Source of the DNA: Paenibacillus barengoltzii NBRC 101215 | GTDB taxonomy: Bacteria; Bacillota; Bacilli; Paenibacillales; Paenibacillaceae | Reading direction: 5' to 3' | DNA: 64,000 nucleotides | NCBI RefSeq assembly: GCF_004000745.1 | Contig: NZ_BILV01000016.1 | Location: forward strand, 1 to 64,000 | Part shown: in pieces, positions 16,186-23,573 of the stretch | How positions within the stretch are numbered: position 1 is the stretch's first letter | Layout: each line of letters starts with the position of its first letter | Program-made: the position numbers and the translations under genes | Notes under the pieces: generated by a model | Database searches by the model: none | Told to the model about the DNA's origin: nothing | The model's input: only the letters and a program-made list of their open reading frames with translations

Positions 16186-16986
16186 TTAAAGTTTAACAGC
16201 TTTGATAACGGCCGATTGAATGTAATCCTCCATGCTCGCCCCAGGAACCCAGTCCTGAATGAATTCGCGGGACTCATCTTTCGGCTCAACAACAATATCG
16301 TTAAATCCGCTCGATTGAAGCATTTCCCTGACTTCAGCCACGGTGGACGCGCCGGATATGCAGTTTGCTAATGAATCAAGATCACCCCGGATCTCTGCCG
16401 GTAATTCCGCTGTCGTCACGATATCCGAGATGGCTAAGCGCCCTCCTGGTTTTAATACCCGGAAAGCTTCACGAAAGACTTGCTCCTTATCGGGAGAAAG
16501 ATTTATGACACAATTAGAGATGATGACATCGATCGAGTTATCAGCTATCGGGAGATGCTCGATTTCGCCAAGCCGGAATTCAACATTCCGGTAGCCGTTC
16601 TTTTGCGCATTGTTGCGGGCACGGCTTACCATCTCTGGTGTCATATCAACACCGTAAACTTTGCCGGTCTCTCCCACTTGCCGGGTAGCCAGAAAACAAT
16701 CAAAGCCTGCTCCGCTTCCCAAATCCAGAACGACTTCCCCAGGCTGAAGCGATGCGATCGCTTGAGGATTCCCGCAGCCTAGACCAAGGTTTGCCCCTTC
16801 CGGAGCCGCTGATAGTTCTTCATTGGAATACCCCAATTTCGCTGAAACTTCATCGGCCGTACCGGAGTATCCGGATGCCGATGTGCTAGCCTGGCAACAA
16901 CTTGCATTGGAATTGCTTTGGATCGCAATTTGCTTGTATCGGTTTCGTACATGCTGGCGTACATCATCATTCTTTACTTGGCTCAT
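16186..16986 (-). CDS. arsM: Arsenite S-adenosylmethionine methyltransferase ArsM
   Basis: A 266-residue enzyme that methylates As(III) using AdoMet and cellular thiols. The AdoMet loop is VLDLGSGAGFDCFLA (residues 87-100). Cysteines at 71 (GLGCGNP), 159 (SNCVINLS) and 209 (ANCISG) match the three conserved arsenic-binding cysteines of the family, and a vicinal pair lies at 30-31. The C-terminal domain is of normal length. ATG 16986 follows a ribosome site in AAAAAGGAGCG. An ATCAA-N6-TTGAT operator lies just upstream, so repression by the adjacent ArsR is expected. Confidence 0.96.
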   Translation of the reverse strand: MSQVKNDDVRQHVRNRYKQIAIQSNSNASCCQASTSASGYSGTADEVSAKLGYSNEELSAAPEGANLGLGCGNPQAIASLQPGEVVLDLGSGAGFDCFLATRQVGETGKVYGVDMTPEMVSRARNNAQKNGYRNVEFRLGEIEHLPIADNSIDVIISNCVINLSPDKEQVFREAFRVLKPGGRLAISDIVTTAELPAEIRGDLDSLANCISGASTVAEVREMLQSSGFNDIVVEPKDESREFIQDWVPGASMEDYIQSAVIKAVKL

Positions 16987-17010
16987 GGAACATCGCTCCT
17001 TTTTTAATAT

Positions 17011-17026
17011 ATCAATTTTTTTTGAT
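17011..17026. promoter_or_regulatory. ArsR-type operator before arsM
   Basis: ATCAA-N6-TTGAT, the classic ArsR/SmtB half-site arrangement. It has the same spacing as the site at 17671-17686 before the second arsR unit, suggesting one repressor controls both. Confidence 0.7.
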
Positions 17027-17059
17027 TAAATGTACGGATTAAAAACCCACCATGTGGGC

Positions 17060-17407
17060 TTATGAACAGCATCCGCTTGAATCGTCCAGTTTGCGGAATA
17101 TACAGCACAACTCGGGAGATAGCAGTCGGTTAACCTCCGCGTGATTTAACTCATAATAGCTCCAAGTTCCTTTCATTTCTCGGAAGATCAAGCCGGCATC
17201 AAGCAAGATTTTCAAGTGATACGACAATTTAGATTGCGGCATATCCACGATTTCTACTAGATCACACACGCATATGCTGCCCTTTTGTGTAAGTTCATAC
17301 ATAATTTGCAGACGCTTTTGATCCGCGAGCGCTTTGAATTTGGCTTCAAACTTGGCAAAATCGATCGTCTCTCCGTCTTGTTCAAGGATGGGAAGTTGTA
17401 TCATCAT
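17060..17407 (-). CDS. arsR: ArsR-family arsenic-responsive repressor
   Basis: A 115-residue winged-helix repressor. ICVCDL at residues 45-50 is the ELCVCDL-like motif in the recognition region of type 1 ArsR proteins (Cys46, Cys48), followed by MPQSKLSYHLKILLDAGL. In addition it ends with CC at 101-102 and CC at 113-114, a second thiol cluster seen in some ArsRs. It lies between the tiny CC-CC protein and arsM on the minus strand; both the upstream and downstream intergenic regions carry ATCAA-N6-TTGAT sites. Derepression by As(III) is expected from the family. Confidence 0.93.
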   Translation of the reverse strand: MMIQLPILEQDGETIDFAKFEAKFKALADQKRLQIMYELTQKGSICVCDLVEIVDMPQSKLSYHLKILLDAGLIFREMKGTWSYYELNHAEVNRLLSPELCCIFRKLDDSSGCCS

Positions 17408-17422
17408 GCCCTCTACCTCTCC

Positions 17423-17596
17423 TTAGCAGCAAGCGGCGCAACAAGCCGCGATCGGCTGCAAGACCACCGACGTCGAATTGTTTTTACTTCCCTTAAGGCT
17501 ATTGGTATCCAACCACTTCCACGCCTGTCGCGCCCGCTCTTCGATTTCTTTTTGCTGAAATTTCATCAGTTGTTCCATCACGTAATGGTTCATCAT
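17423..17596 (-). CDS. Tiny protein with C-terminal CC-AA-CC motif
   Basis: ATG 17596 follows GGAGG with an 8-base spacer; the longer frame from 17611 contains that ribosome site inside its coding sequence, so 17596 (or ATG 17593) is the real start. The 57-residue product is a helical, charged protein (MEQLMKFQQKEIEERARQAW) that ends PIAACCAACC. Four cysteines at the extreme C-terminus in an arsR-led transcript suggest As(III) binding, delivery or sensing. I do not recognise a named family. It is first in the unit directly after the palindromic operator and probably co-transcribed with arsR. Confidence 0.7.
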   Translation of the reverse strand: MMNHYVMEQLMKFQQKEIEERARQAWKWLDTNSLKGSKNNSTSVVLQPIAACCAACC

Positions 17597-17665
17597 CGGA
17601 CGAACCTCCATTCATCAAAATTTCTTGATGAATAAATCGTAGCATGCAGAGCTGGTAAAATCAAG

Positions 17666-17691
17666 ATTAAATCAAAAATAATTGATTTAAT
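17666..17691. promoter_or_regulatory. ArsR-type palindromic operator
   Basis: ATTAAATCAA-AAATAA-TTGATTTAAT is a perfect 10-base inverted repeat containing the ATCAA-N6-TTGAT core. It lies about 70 bases upstream of the CC-CC protein start and is expected to repress that protein and arsR. Confidence 0.85.
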
Positions 17692-17797
17692 ATCGTGATG
17701 GTCTCGATAAGCACTACTGCAACGTAACTTTATTGAATCTTAACGTCATCAAACGGCACTGGGGATTTGATGCGAGACGTGAATAGAGCTTTTTTTA

Positions 17798-18295
17798 TTA
17801 ATTTATCCCCACAACTTCGCTTCGTCTCTCCATAAATAGAACATCTCTCCAAACACCATTCATTTTGCCGATCTTTTCCCGACGACCTACCTTACGAAAA
17901 CCATGCTTCAAATGAAGAGCTAAACTTGCCGAATTTTCAGGAAATATTCCGGTTTGAATAGTCCAGAACCCTCTATCTTCGGCGATTTCTATCAATCGAC
18001 CAAGAAGAATATTCCCCACGCCTTTACCGCGTGCATCCTGCTTGACATAGATACTATTCTCTCCGACACCCGAATACACACATCTTGAGGATACAGGGCT
18101 CAATGCTGCCCATCCGACGATCTTGTCACCGTCAAGACAAACAATACTGCACTCCAGGTCATGGCTGGAGTACCACTGTTCTTTAGAAGGTGCGTTCATT
18201 TCGAAGGTTGCGTTACCTGTCATTATGGCTTCTTCATAGATAGATTTAATGGCTTCCCAGTCTTCACTGGAAACGAGACGAGTTAAGAGCATCAT
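17798..18295 (-). CDS. arsN1: GNAT acetyltransferase, ArsN1-like (arsinothricin/amino-acid N-acetyltransferase)
   Basis: A 165-residue GNAT enzyme. IYEEAIMTGNATFEMNAP at about residues 19-36 is the substrate-side motif shared by phosphinothricin acetyltransferases and ArsN1, and QDARGKGVGNILLGRL (86-101) is the acetyl-CoA loop. ArsN1 proteins acetylate the organoarsenical antibiotic arsinothricin; related enzymes act on phosphinothricin or methionine sulfoximine. The arsenic context favours ArsN1, but substrate cannot be fixed from sequence. It sits in the arsenic island between the CC-CC/arsR unit and the MarR. Confidence 0.82.
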   Translation of the reverse strand: MMLLTRLVSSEDWEAIKSIYEEAIMTGNATFEMNAPSKEQWYSSHDLECSIVCLDGDKIVGWAALSPVSSRCVYSGVGENSIYVKQDARGKGVGNILLGRLIEIAEDRGFWTIQTGIFPENSASLALHLKHGFRKVGRREKIGKMNGVWRDVLFMERRSEVVGIN

Positions 18296-18367
18296 ATTCC
18301 CTCCACTACTTATTTAGCCATATTATAAATATTATTTTTATCGCAGGTAGTTCGGATTCATAACCGG

Positions 18368-18817
18368 TCACCCGATTGGGACGGAACAACATTTGTTGGA
18401 TTTCAACATTGCTTCATTCAACAACTTAATAGAGTGAATTACAGTATCTTTTTCAAAATCGCTCATCTGCGAAAAAATTTCATTCAAATAGTCATTCATT
18501 TGTTGATCAATGGTAGCAGCTACGTATTTACCTTCTGTTGTAAGTGAAAGAACAAAAATTCTTCGATCCCCTGGATCGGGAGTCTTCTTTACAAGATTCA
18601 TTTTAATTAACGTTTGTATTTGACGACTAAATGTCGTAATATCCGTACCTAAAGCTTCCGCTACTTGCTGAATGGACGGATTATGCTGACGATCTATTTC
18701 GTAAAGAATGTGACTTTGAACTAAAGTTATGTCGCAACCACCAGCTGAACAACAGTTTTTATTCAAAAAACCAAAACGGCGTGTCATGATTTGAAATAGT
18801 TCTCGAACGTTTTCCAT
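18368..18817 (-). CDS. MarR-family regulator with vicinal cysteines
   Basis: A 149-residue winged-helix regulator. ATG 18817 is preceded by GAGGTG; a GTG at 18826 is too close to that site. The DNA-binding part is PSIQQVAEALGTDITTFSRQI with wing KKTPDPGDRRIFVLSLT. Unusually, it carries CC plus C at residues 22-28 (NKNCCSAGGCDI) and a CC pair at 143-144 (SNKCCSVPIG), which could hold As(III) or a metal. It follows the arsO-like gene on the same strand. Arsenic sensing by these cysteines is an inference. Confidence 0.85.
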   Translation of the reverse strand: MENVRELFQIMTRRFGFLNKNCCSAGGCDITLVQSHILYEIDRQHNPSIQQVAEALGTDITTFSRQIQTLIKMNLVKKTPDPGDRRIFVLSLTTEGKYVAATIDQQMNDYLNEIFSQMSDFEKDTVIHSIKLLNEAMLKSNKCCSVPIG

Positions 18818-18875
18818 TCCACTCACCTCAATTTTATTTATACTTTATACTACTTGTGTTTTTCAAATATATTGT

Positions 18876-19931
18876 TTATCGACTGTTAAGATGATGCGAA
18901 AGCCGTTTCACAACAAACTTCGCATCCGGTCCGACTCCTCTTAATGTTGCGGAAGAGAAAGAGCGTTGTCCCTCGAGTCCCACATAATAAAGTCCAGGGA
19001 TCTTACTGATACCGGCTTTATGGATTGGCCTTCCTTCTCCATCCAGAGCGCCTATCGCTCGTAGGTAGGGGAATCGCGGCCGATAACCTGTCGCAAAGAT
19101 GACTGAATCCACCGGTTCTTTTGTCCCGTTTGGCCATACAACTCCATCTTCATAAAAAGAGGTAAACATCGGCTGTTGATCTGGTTTTCCTGCAAGGATA
19201 CGCTCCTTATACCGTCCCGTATCGTTCACCGCACTTGAACTTGGTGCCGATTTCCCGAATCTCCAAAATGGGAAAGTATCAAAACCAATAATTCTAACCC
19301 AAAAATGAATATCCTTCCCCCAAACCTTTTGATTCATAAATTGAACCGGCTGCAAAACAGCGAGAGACGTTTTACTCACCTCAGCCAGTTCAACACCAAT
19401 TTGTACCGCCGAATTCCCTCGTCCTACCACGACTACTCGCTGATTTCGAAATGAGCCCGGATTTTGGTATTCCGAGGAGTGAAGTGTTCGTCCTCGAAAC
19501 ATCTCCTGACCAGGTATTACCGGCTTGTACGGATTATGAAATGAGCCGTTTGCATTAATGATAGTACGAGCTTGAAACGTATCTCCTGAAGTTGTTTGTA
19601 TGGTAAATCCATGCTCATCCTTTTTAACCGATTCCACGCGTTGATTCGTTCTTATCGGTAACTGAAATTCCTTCTGATAACTCTGCAGATAACGAATAAC
19701 TTCATCTCTGGCAGGGTAATGATTTGGATCTCCGGGGAACTTCATCCCGGGCATGGATGAAAATCGAGCTGGCGAGAATAATTTTAGGCTGTCATAATAG
19801 TGCGGCCATGAACCGGTTGCTTGGTTATTTGCCTCTAGTATCAGAAAACGTAGCCTTTTCTTTTGCAAATGATATCCTGTGGCCAACCCCGCCTGACCTC
19901 CTCCAATCACGATCGTGTCCAGTACATCCAT
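18876..19931 (-). CDS. arsO: Flavin-dependent monooxygenase-like oxidoreductase, ArsO type
   Basis: A 351-residue FAD/NAD(P)-binding protein. The dinucleotide loop IVIGGGQAGLATG lies at the N-terminus, the second nucleotide-binding loop is VVVVGRGNSAVQIG, and ATGYRPRFPY is the usual ATG motif. ATG 19931 was chosen because GGAGGTG precedes it; the frame extends to 19949 without a ribosome site. Homologues in ars clusters are named ArsO, with an uncertain role in arsenic oxidation or reduction. It precedes the Cys-rich MarR, and a TTGCA-N3-TGCAA palindrome lies in its promoter region. Confidence 0.82.
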   Translation of the reverse strand: MDVLDTIVIGGGQAGLATGYHLQKKRLRFLILEANNQATGSWPHYYDSLKLFSPARFSSMPGMKFPGDPNHYPARDEVIRYLQSYQKEFQLPIRTNQRVESVKKDEHGFTIQTTSGDTFQARTIINANGSFHNPYKPVIPGQEMFRGRTLHSSEYQNPGSFRNQRVVVVGRGNSAVQIGVELAEVSKTSLAVLQPVQFMNQKVWGKDIHFWVRIIGFDTFPFWRFGKSAPSSSAVNDTGRYKERILAGKPDQQPMFTSFYEDGVVWPNGTKEPVDSVIFATGYRPRFPYLRAIGALDGEGRPIHKAGISKIPGLYYVGLEGQRSFSSATLRGVGPDAKFVVKRLSHHLNSR

Positions 19932-20063
19932 GATGTAAAGCACCTCCATTATATTTGCATTCTACAACTTAAAATAGATAAAAATACCTCTTCATTATTG
20001 CGATAAGTCCAAAATACTCGCTTAATAAGTGTAGGGACTATGTATTATATATACTTCATAAAT

Positions 20064-20076
20064 TTGCAATATGCAA
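20064..20076. promoter_or_regulatory. TTGCA-N3-TGCAA palindrome upstream of arsO-like gene
   Basis: A 5-base inverted repeat in the AT-rich promoter region; a related TTTGCATTCTAC occurs closer to the start (about 19960). It is a candidate operator for the downstream MarR, by position only. Confidence 0.35.
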
Positions 20077-20113
20077 CTTTTATTTTATTTTGTATGAGTA
20101 TCTTTTAACAAAA

Positions 20114-20143
20114 AAAGAAGCCTCCAATATATCAGGCTTCTTT
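20114..20143 (-). terminator. Terminator of the main ars operon
   Basis: AAAGAAGCCT...AGGCTTCTTT forms a 10-base stem, followed on the minus strand by TTTTTTTGTT. It ends the arsR-acr3-arsC-arsD-arsA-hesB-phosphatase transcript. Confidence 0.88.
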
Positions 20144-20153
20144 TATTGAATGA

Positions 20154-20588
20154 TTAGTTCCGATTCGGGTATAACGTTCTAAGAGCATCACGCATTTCCG
20201 GTTTTATCGCAATTTCAGAACGAATGGACTTGACCAAGCTTTCTGCTTCTGCAACACTGGATGCTTGGCCGAGTTCAAGCATCAATCCGGTAGCTACAGT
20301 CCCTGTCCGATTGCGGCCGCCTGAGCAATGAAAATACACTTTCTGATCATGGTCCAATCCTTGTTTAATCGCTTGAATGGCTTCTGCGATCGAAGTTTCT
20401 TGTCCGCATGTATCTTCGACAATAGGATAATGATGCCGCATAACACTTTTTGGAAAATCATTTGGCTCCTTACCATCATCCCTTAAGTCATACACATCGG
20501 TAATGTCCTCATTCCGCAGCGCTTCCTGCAATCCATCAATTCCACCAATAAATACTTTGCCTTTAACCAGTTCATGGTAATGAGCCAT
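20154..20588 (-). CDS. CX5R dual-specificity/tyrosine phosphatase-like protein in the ars operon
   Basis: A 144-residue protein with the phosphatase signature HCSGGRNRTG (Cys88, Arg94). It resembles small dual-specificity or DSP-like phosphatases that release phosphate from tyrosine or other phosphorylated substrates through a thiophosphate intermediate. ATG 20588 follows GAGAGGAGAG; the frame extends to 20606 without a better site. It is the last gene of the ars operon and ends just before the terminator. A phosphatase fold can also reduce arsenate (as in Acr2/LmACR2), so a role as a second reductase or in arsenylated-metabolite repair is possible but unproven. Confidence 0.85.
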   Translation of the reverse strand: MAHYHELVKGKVFIGGIDGLQEALRNEDITDVYDLRDDGKEPNDFPKSVMRHHYPIVEDTCGQETSIAEAIQAIKQGLDHDQKVYFHCSGGRNRTGTVATGLMLELGQASSVAEAESLVKSIRSEIAIKPEMRDALRTLYPNRN

Positions 20589-20615
20589 GTTTTCTCTCCT
20601 CTCCATATATCAAGC

Positions 20616-20894
20616 TTAGCAGCAGTTGCTTCCGCCGCTAATCACTAAGCCTGCACCTTCTTCATCTTGTTCAAGATCCAATGTCACTTGGCTTACCAAT
20701 TCTTCAACTTGAGGATCGATCGCTACCTCAATATTATTGATGCTTTTTACAATATCCGTTTCCTGAGCGTTTTCGAGCGCCAATTGAAAGCTCGGACCGC
20801 AGCAACCGCTAGCAAGAACAAATCGCAGCGTCGTGACTCCGGCTTCCTTCATCATTTCTTCAATATAACTTTTGGCTCCATCTGTAATAACCAT
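20616..20894 (-). CDS. HesB/IscA-like protein with CC motifs
   Basis: A 92-residue protein matching the A-type iron-sulfur scaffold fold (MVITDGAKSYIEEMMKEAG, then LRFVLASGCCGPSFQLAL). The cysteine pattern, CC at 31-32 and CC at 91-92, differs from the canonical C...CxC of IscA. It sits between arsA and the phosphatase gene, with a palindrome AATCTAATTAGATT in the short gap to arsA. Relatives occur in Firmicute ars operons. It may bind arsenite or iron; the paired cysteines suit As(III), but this is inference. Confidence 0.78.
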   Translation of the reverse strand: MVITDGAKSYIEEMMKEAGVTTLRFVLASGCCGPSFQLALENAQETDIVKSINNIEVAIDPQVEELVSQVTLDLEQDEEGAGLVISGGSNCC

Positions 20895-20935
20895 GACATA
20901 TCAACCTTTCCAATCTAATTAGATTCCTCATCCAG

Positions 20936-22699
20936 CTAAGTAGGCTCCGCAATCAGTTTTTTCAACTGCGTATACCCTTTAATTTCCTCAGGCTCCCATG
21001 GAATAATCACCGTATGGTGGTTTGACGTTTCATTAATTTCCTGGATCCAGGATTGTTCGGACCGTGCGCGACTTTGCAGGACAGGGTCAGTCGTTCCAAC
21101 AGCGGCAAAGCTTTGATTAATGACCCACCATTTTGTCGGTATGCCGGCGCGTTTCAAATCATCATTCAATCGAACGGCCTCATAATAAGGAGTAGCTTCA
21201 GCCAAAGTGACGATGACCACACTGGTTTCTTTCGAATCCCTCAAACGAGGTAACAACTTTTGAACGGATGGCGGTATCTGACCGGATGAACGCTCAATTT
21301 CCTTATGATATTCCTGAGTGGCATCGAGCAGCAACAAGGTATGACCGGTTGGAGCTGTATCGATCACCACGATTTCCTCCCCGCTTCGGTCTACCAATTC
21401 AGCAAAGGCTCTGAAAACCGCGATTTCCTCCGTGCACGGTGACCTTAAATCCTCTTCCAAGTATGCGAGTCCATCCTCATCAAGCAAATCCTTGTTTTGA
21501 TCAATGATTTCCTCCTGGTATTTTTGCACTTCCACCTTGGGATCAATCCGGCTCACCGTGATATATTCAGACTCCTGAATGACAAAATCAAGATGTGCGG
21601 CAGGATCTGTCGTACTCAGATGCACCCGGTGACCACGTTCAGCCAGCCCGACGGCAATCGCTGAAGCGACCGTCGTTTTGCCTACCCCGCCTTTTCCCAT
21701 GGTGAAGACCACGCGGGTTCCGGCCGAATCCAAGTCTTGAATGAGTTTTTGAAAGGACGGTATAGATATCTTTTGATGTACCCCTGGAACCGTTTCTGAG
21801 ACATTGGGCTCAAAGAAATCGCGTAAATTTTGCAGCCCGGTTACATTAAAAGGAGCCATAGGAATTTGGTAAGTCGGAAGCGCTTGGATCACCGGCGGAA
21901 TTCGCTCCATCGCTTTCAACTGTCTTTCGTAAACCCCTTTAGATACGGGGTCGCCCGGTTTATATTGATTCAGAACACCGTTGATCACGAGATTCTGGTG
22001 ATGAATACCGATCCCTTTTAATTCAACAGACGCCCGGGCTGCCTCGGTAAGCGGGGATTCGTCCGGTCTGGTGACGATCACCAGCATGGTTTGTTTCTCA
22101 TCCGTTAAAGTTTGGACCGCTTGCTCATAAACTTTCTTTTGATTTTGCAAGCCGGCAAGCGGGCCTAAACAAGAAGCACCATGTGTGCTCTCATTAAGAA
22201 ATCCGCTCCAGGCCGTGGGAAGCTGCAGCAGCCGCAACGTATGGCCCGTCGGTGCAGTATCAAACAGAATATAATCGAATCGATCCTTAAGCTCTTGATC
22301 CGTCAACAGAGCCGAAAATTCATTAAAGGCAGCAATTTCAACAGTACAAGCACCCGATAACTGCTCCTCCATCGTTGCAATCACCGTGTCGGGCAGTTTA
22401 CCCCGATACGGATCGACCATGGACGCTTTGTATTCCGCTGCCGCGGTTTCGGGATCCAAATTTGCGGCATACAGGTTATCCACTCCATCTACTTGGACAG
22501 GATGATTCGTAAACGCCATGCCAAATACGTCCTGCAAATTCGAAGCTGGGTCCGTGCCGACCAATAACACCCGCTTACCGGAATCGGCTAAAGAAATAGC
22601 CGTTGCGCAAGCCGTCGAAGTTTTCCCTACCCCGCCTTTACCAGTAAAGAACAGGTAAGGAGTTAGTGGTATCGACAGTGGATCAAACCGAGTTGGCAT
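20936..22699 (-). CDS. arsA: Arsenite-stimulated ATPase ArsA
   Basis: A 587-residue duplicated ATPase. P-loops are GKGGVGKTS at 20-28 and GKGGVGKTT in the second half; each half has DTAPTGHTL. Cysteines in SGACTVE, GASCLG and SPCTEE correspond to the three As(III)-binding cysteines of E. coli ArsA. It drives the efflux protein with ATP, although its best-known partner is ArsB rather than the ACR3 present here. ATG 22699 follows AAGGAAGAAGG; a longer frame to 22930 overlaps arsD and is an artefact. Confidence 0.96.
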   Translation of the reverse strand: MPTRFDPLSIPLTPYLFFTGKGGVGKTSTACATAISLADSGKRVLLVGTDPASNLQDVFGMAFTNHPVQVDGVDNLYAANLDPETAAAEYKASMVDPYRGKLPDTVIATMEEQLSGACTVEIAAFNEFSALLTDQELKDRFDYILFDTAPTGHTLRLLQLPTAWSGFLNESTHGASCLGPLAGLQNQKKVYEQAVQTLTDEKQTMLVIVTRPDESPLTEAARASVELKGIGIHHQNLVINGVLNQYKPGDPVSKGVYERQLKAMERIPPVIQALPTYQIPMAPFNVTGLQNLRDFFEPNVSETVPGVHQKISIPSFQKLIQDLDSAGTRVVFTMGKGGVGKTTVASAIAVGLAERGHRVHLSTTDPAAHLDFVIQESEYITVSRIDPKVEVQKYQEEIIDQNKDLLDEDGLAYLEEDLRSPCTEEIAVFRAFAELVDRSGEEIVVIDTAPTGHTLLLLDATQEYHKEIERSSGQIPPSVQKLLPRLRDSKETSVVIVTLAEATPYYEAVRLNDDLKRAGIPTKWWVINQSFAAVGTTDPVLQSRARSEQSWIQEINETSNHHTVIIPWEPEEIKGYTQLKKLIAEPT

Positions 22700-22718
22700 C
22701 TTCAAATCCTTCTTTCCT

Positions 22719-23078
22719 TTACGGTTGTACTTTGATTTCCAGACGAACCTTTGGTTTCTTGATGAGTTCATCTTCGGATAGTCCCGTCCAAGCACACAAC
22801 TCTTCATTGCTTGGATAGTTTCGTTCCTTAACCACTTGTCCGTCCACGATGACAATCGGTAACACATCCGGACCTTTGTCGGAAAGCAACTGCTCCACCA
22901 ACGAGTTAGCCACAAAAGCTGCAGGTTCACTTGCCAAATTATAACGAGTCACGGTAAATCCTTTTTTGTTCAAATTGTTTACCGCGATGGAAATGCGGAT
23001 CAACTCAGGATCTACACCAGGGCCGCAAACTCCCGTTGAGCAACACATCGCCGGATCATAGATTTCCATATTTCTCAT
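22719..23078 (-). CDS. arsD: Arsenic metallochaperone ArsD
   Basis: A 119-residue protein that hands As(III) to ArsA. From ATG 23078 the cysteines fall at 12, 13 and 18 (MCCSTGVC), exactly the positions of E. coli ArsD, which supports this start; ATG 23069 is an alternative. A longer frame to 23252 runs into arsC. FDA-like thioredoxin-fold segments (DVLPIVIVDGQVVKERNYPS) are present. It lies between arsC and arsA. Confidence 0.95.
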   Translation of the reverse strand: MRNMEIYDPAMCCSTGVCGPGVDPELIRISIAVNNLNKKGFTVTRYNLASEPAAFVANSLVEQLLSDKGPDVLPIVIVDGQVVKERNYPSNEELCAWTGLSEDELIKKPKVRLEIKVQP

Positions 23079-23109
23079 GAAAAAGCACGCTTCCTTTCCC
23101 ATAGAAAAT

Positions 23110-23129
23110 AGCCGAGAGTCCTCTCGGCT
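23110..23129 (-). terminator. Intra-operon hairpin between arsC and arsD
   Basis: AGCCGAGAG-TC-CTCTCGGCT is a perfect 9-base stem followed on the minus strand by ATTTTC. The weak T-run suggests partial termination or mRNA stabilisation of the arsR-acr3-arsC part. Confidence 0.65.
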
Positions 23130-23139
23130 GTTTTGTTTA

Positions 23140-23559
23140 TTACTCGCCAGTTTCGGCAAACTGTTTGATACGCGCGCCAACTTCATCGCGTACTCTTTGG
23201 AACACGGCCCATTTCTCTTCGTCCGTGCCTTGCGCTTTTGCCGGGTCGTCAAATCCCCAATGCTCGCGTTTTACATGCGGAGGGGTCATCGGGCAGCGAT
23301 CTGCAGCGTCGCCGCACAAAGTGACGACCATATCGGCATTGTTAAGCAGTTCCATATTAATGATATCCGACGTTTGTGCGGAAATGTCGATGCCTACTTC
23401 CTGCATGGCTTTAACGGCATTAGGATTCAGTCCATGGGCCTCAATGCCTGCGCTATATACGTTCCATTGATCACCCAAATATTTTTTGGCCCATCCTTCA
23501 GCCATTTGACTGCGGCAAGAGTTCCCTGTGCACAAGAAATAGATCGTTTTCTTTTCCAT
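23140..23559 (-). CDS. arsC: Thioredoxin-dependent arsenate reductase ArsC
   Basis: A 139-residue low-molecular-weight phosphatase-fold enzyme that reduces arsenate to arsenite. CTGNSCR at 10-16 is the CX5R active site; Cys10, Cys82 and Cys89 form the relay used by B. subtilis/S. aureus ArsC, at identical positions. The length is normal. ATG 23559 follows AAAGGAGAAATG. It lies 14 bases after acr3 in the ars operon. All catalytic residues appear intact. Confidence 0.97.
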   Translation of the reverse strand: MEKKTIYFLCTGNSCRSQMAEGWAKKYLGDQWNVYSAGIEAHGLNPNAVKAMQEVGIDISAQTSDIINMELLNNADMVVTLCGDAADRCPMTPPHVKREHWGFDDPAKAQGTDEEKWAVFQRVRDEVGARIKQFAETGE

Positions 23560-23573
23560 GATTCATTTCTCCT

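Noticed and set aside
20911-20930. AATCTAATTAGATT palindrome between arsA and the HesB-like gene as a separate promoter operator
   Set aside because: It lies within an operon gap of about 40 bases without promoter elements, so regulatory function is not supported.
22700-22930. 77-residue N-terminal extension of ArsA
   Set aside because: It overlaps arsD in another frame, and ArsA homologues begin near MPTRFDP with a good ribosome site at 22699.
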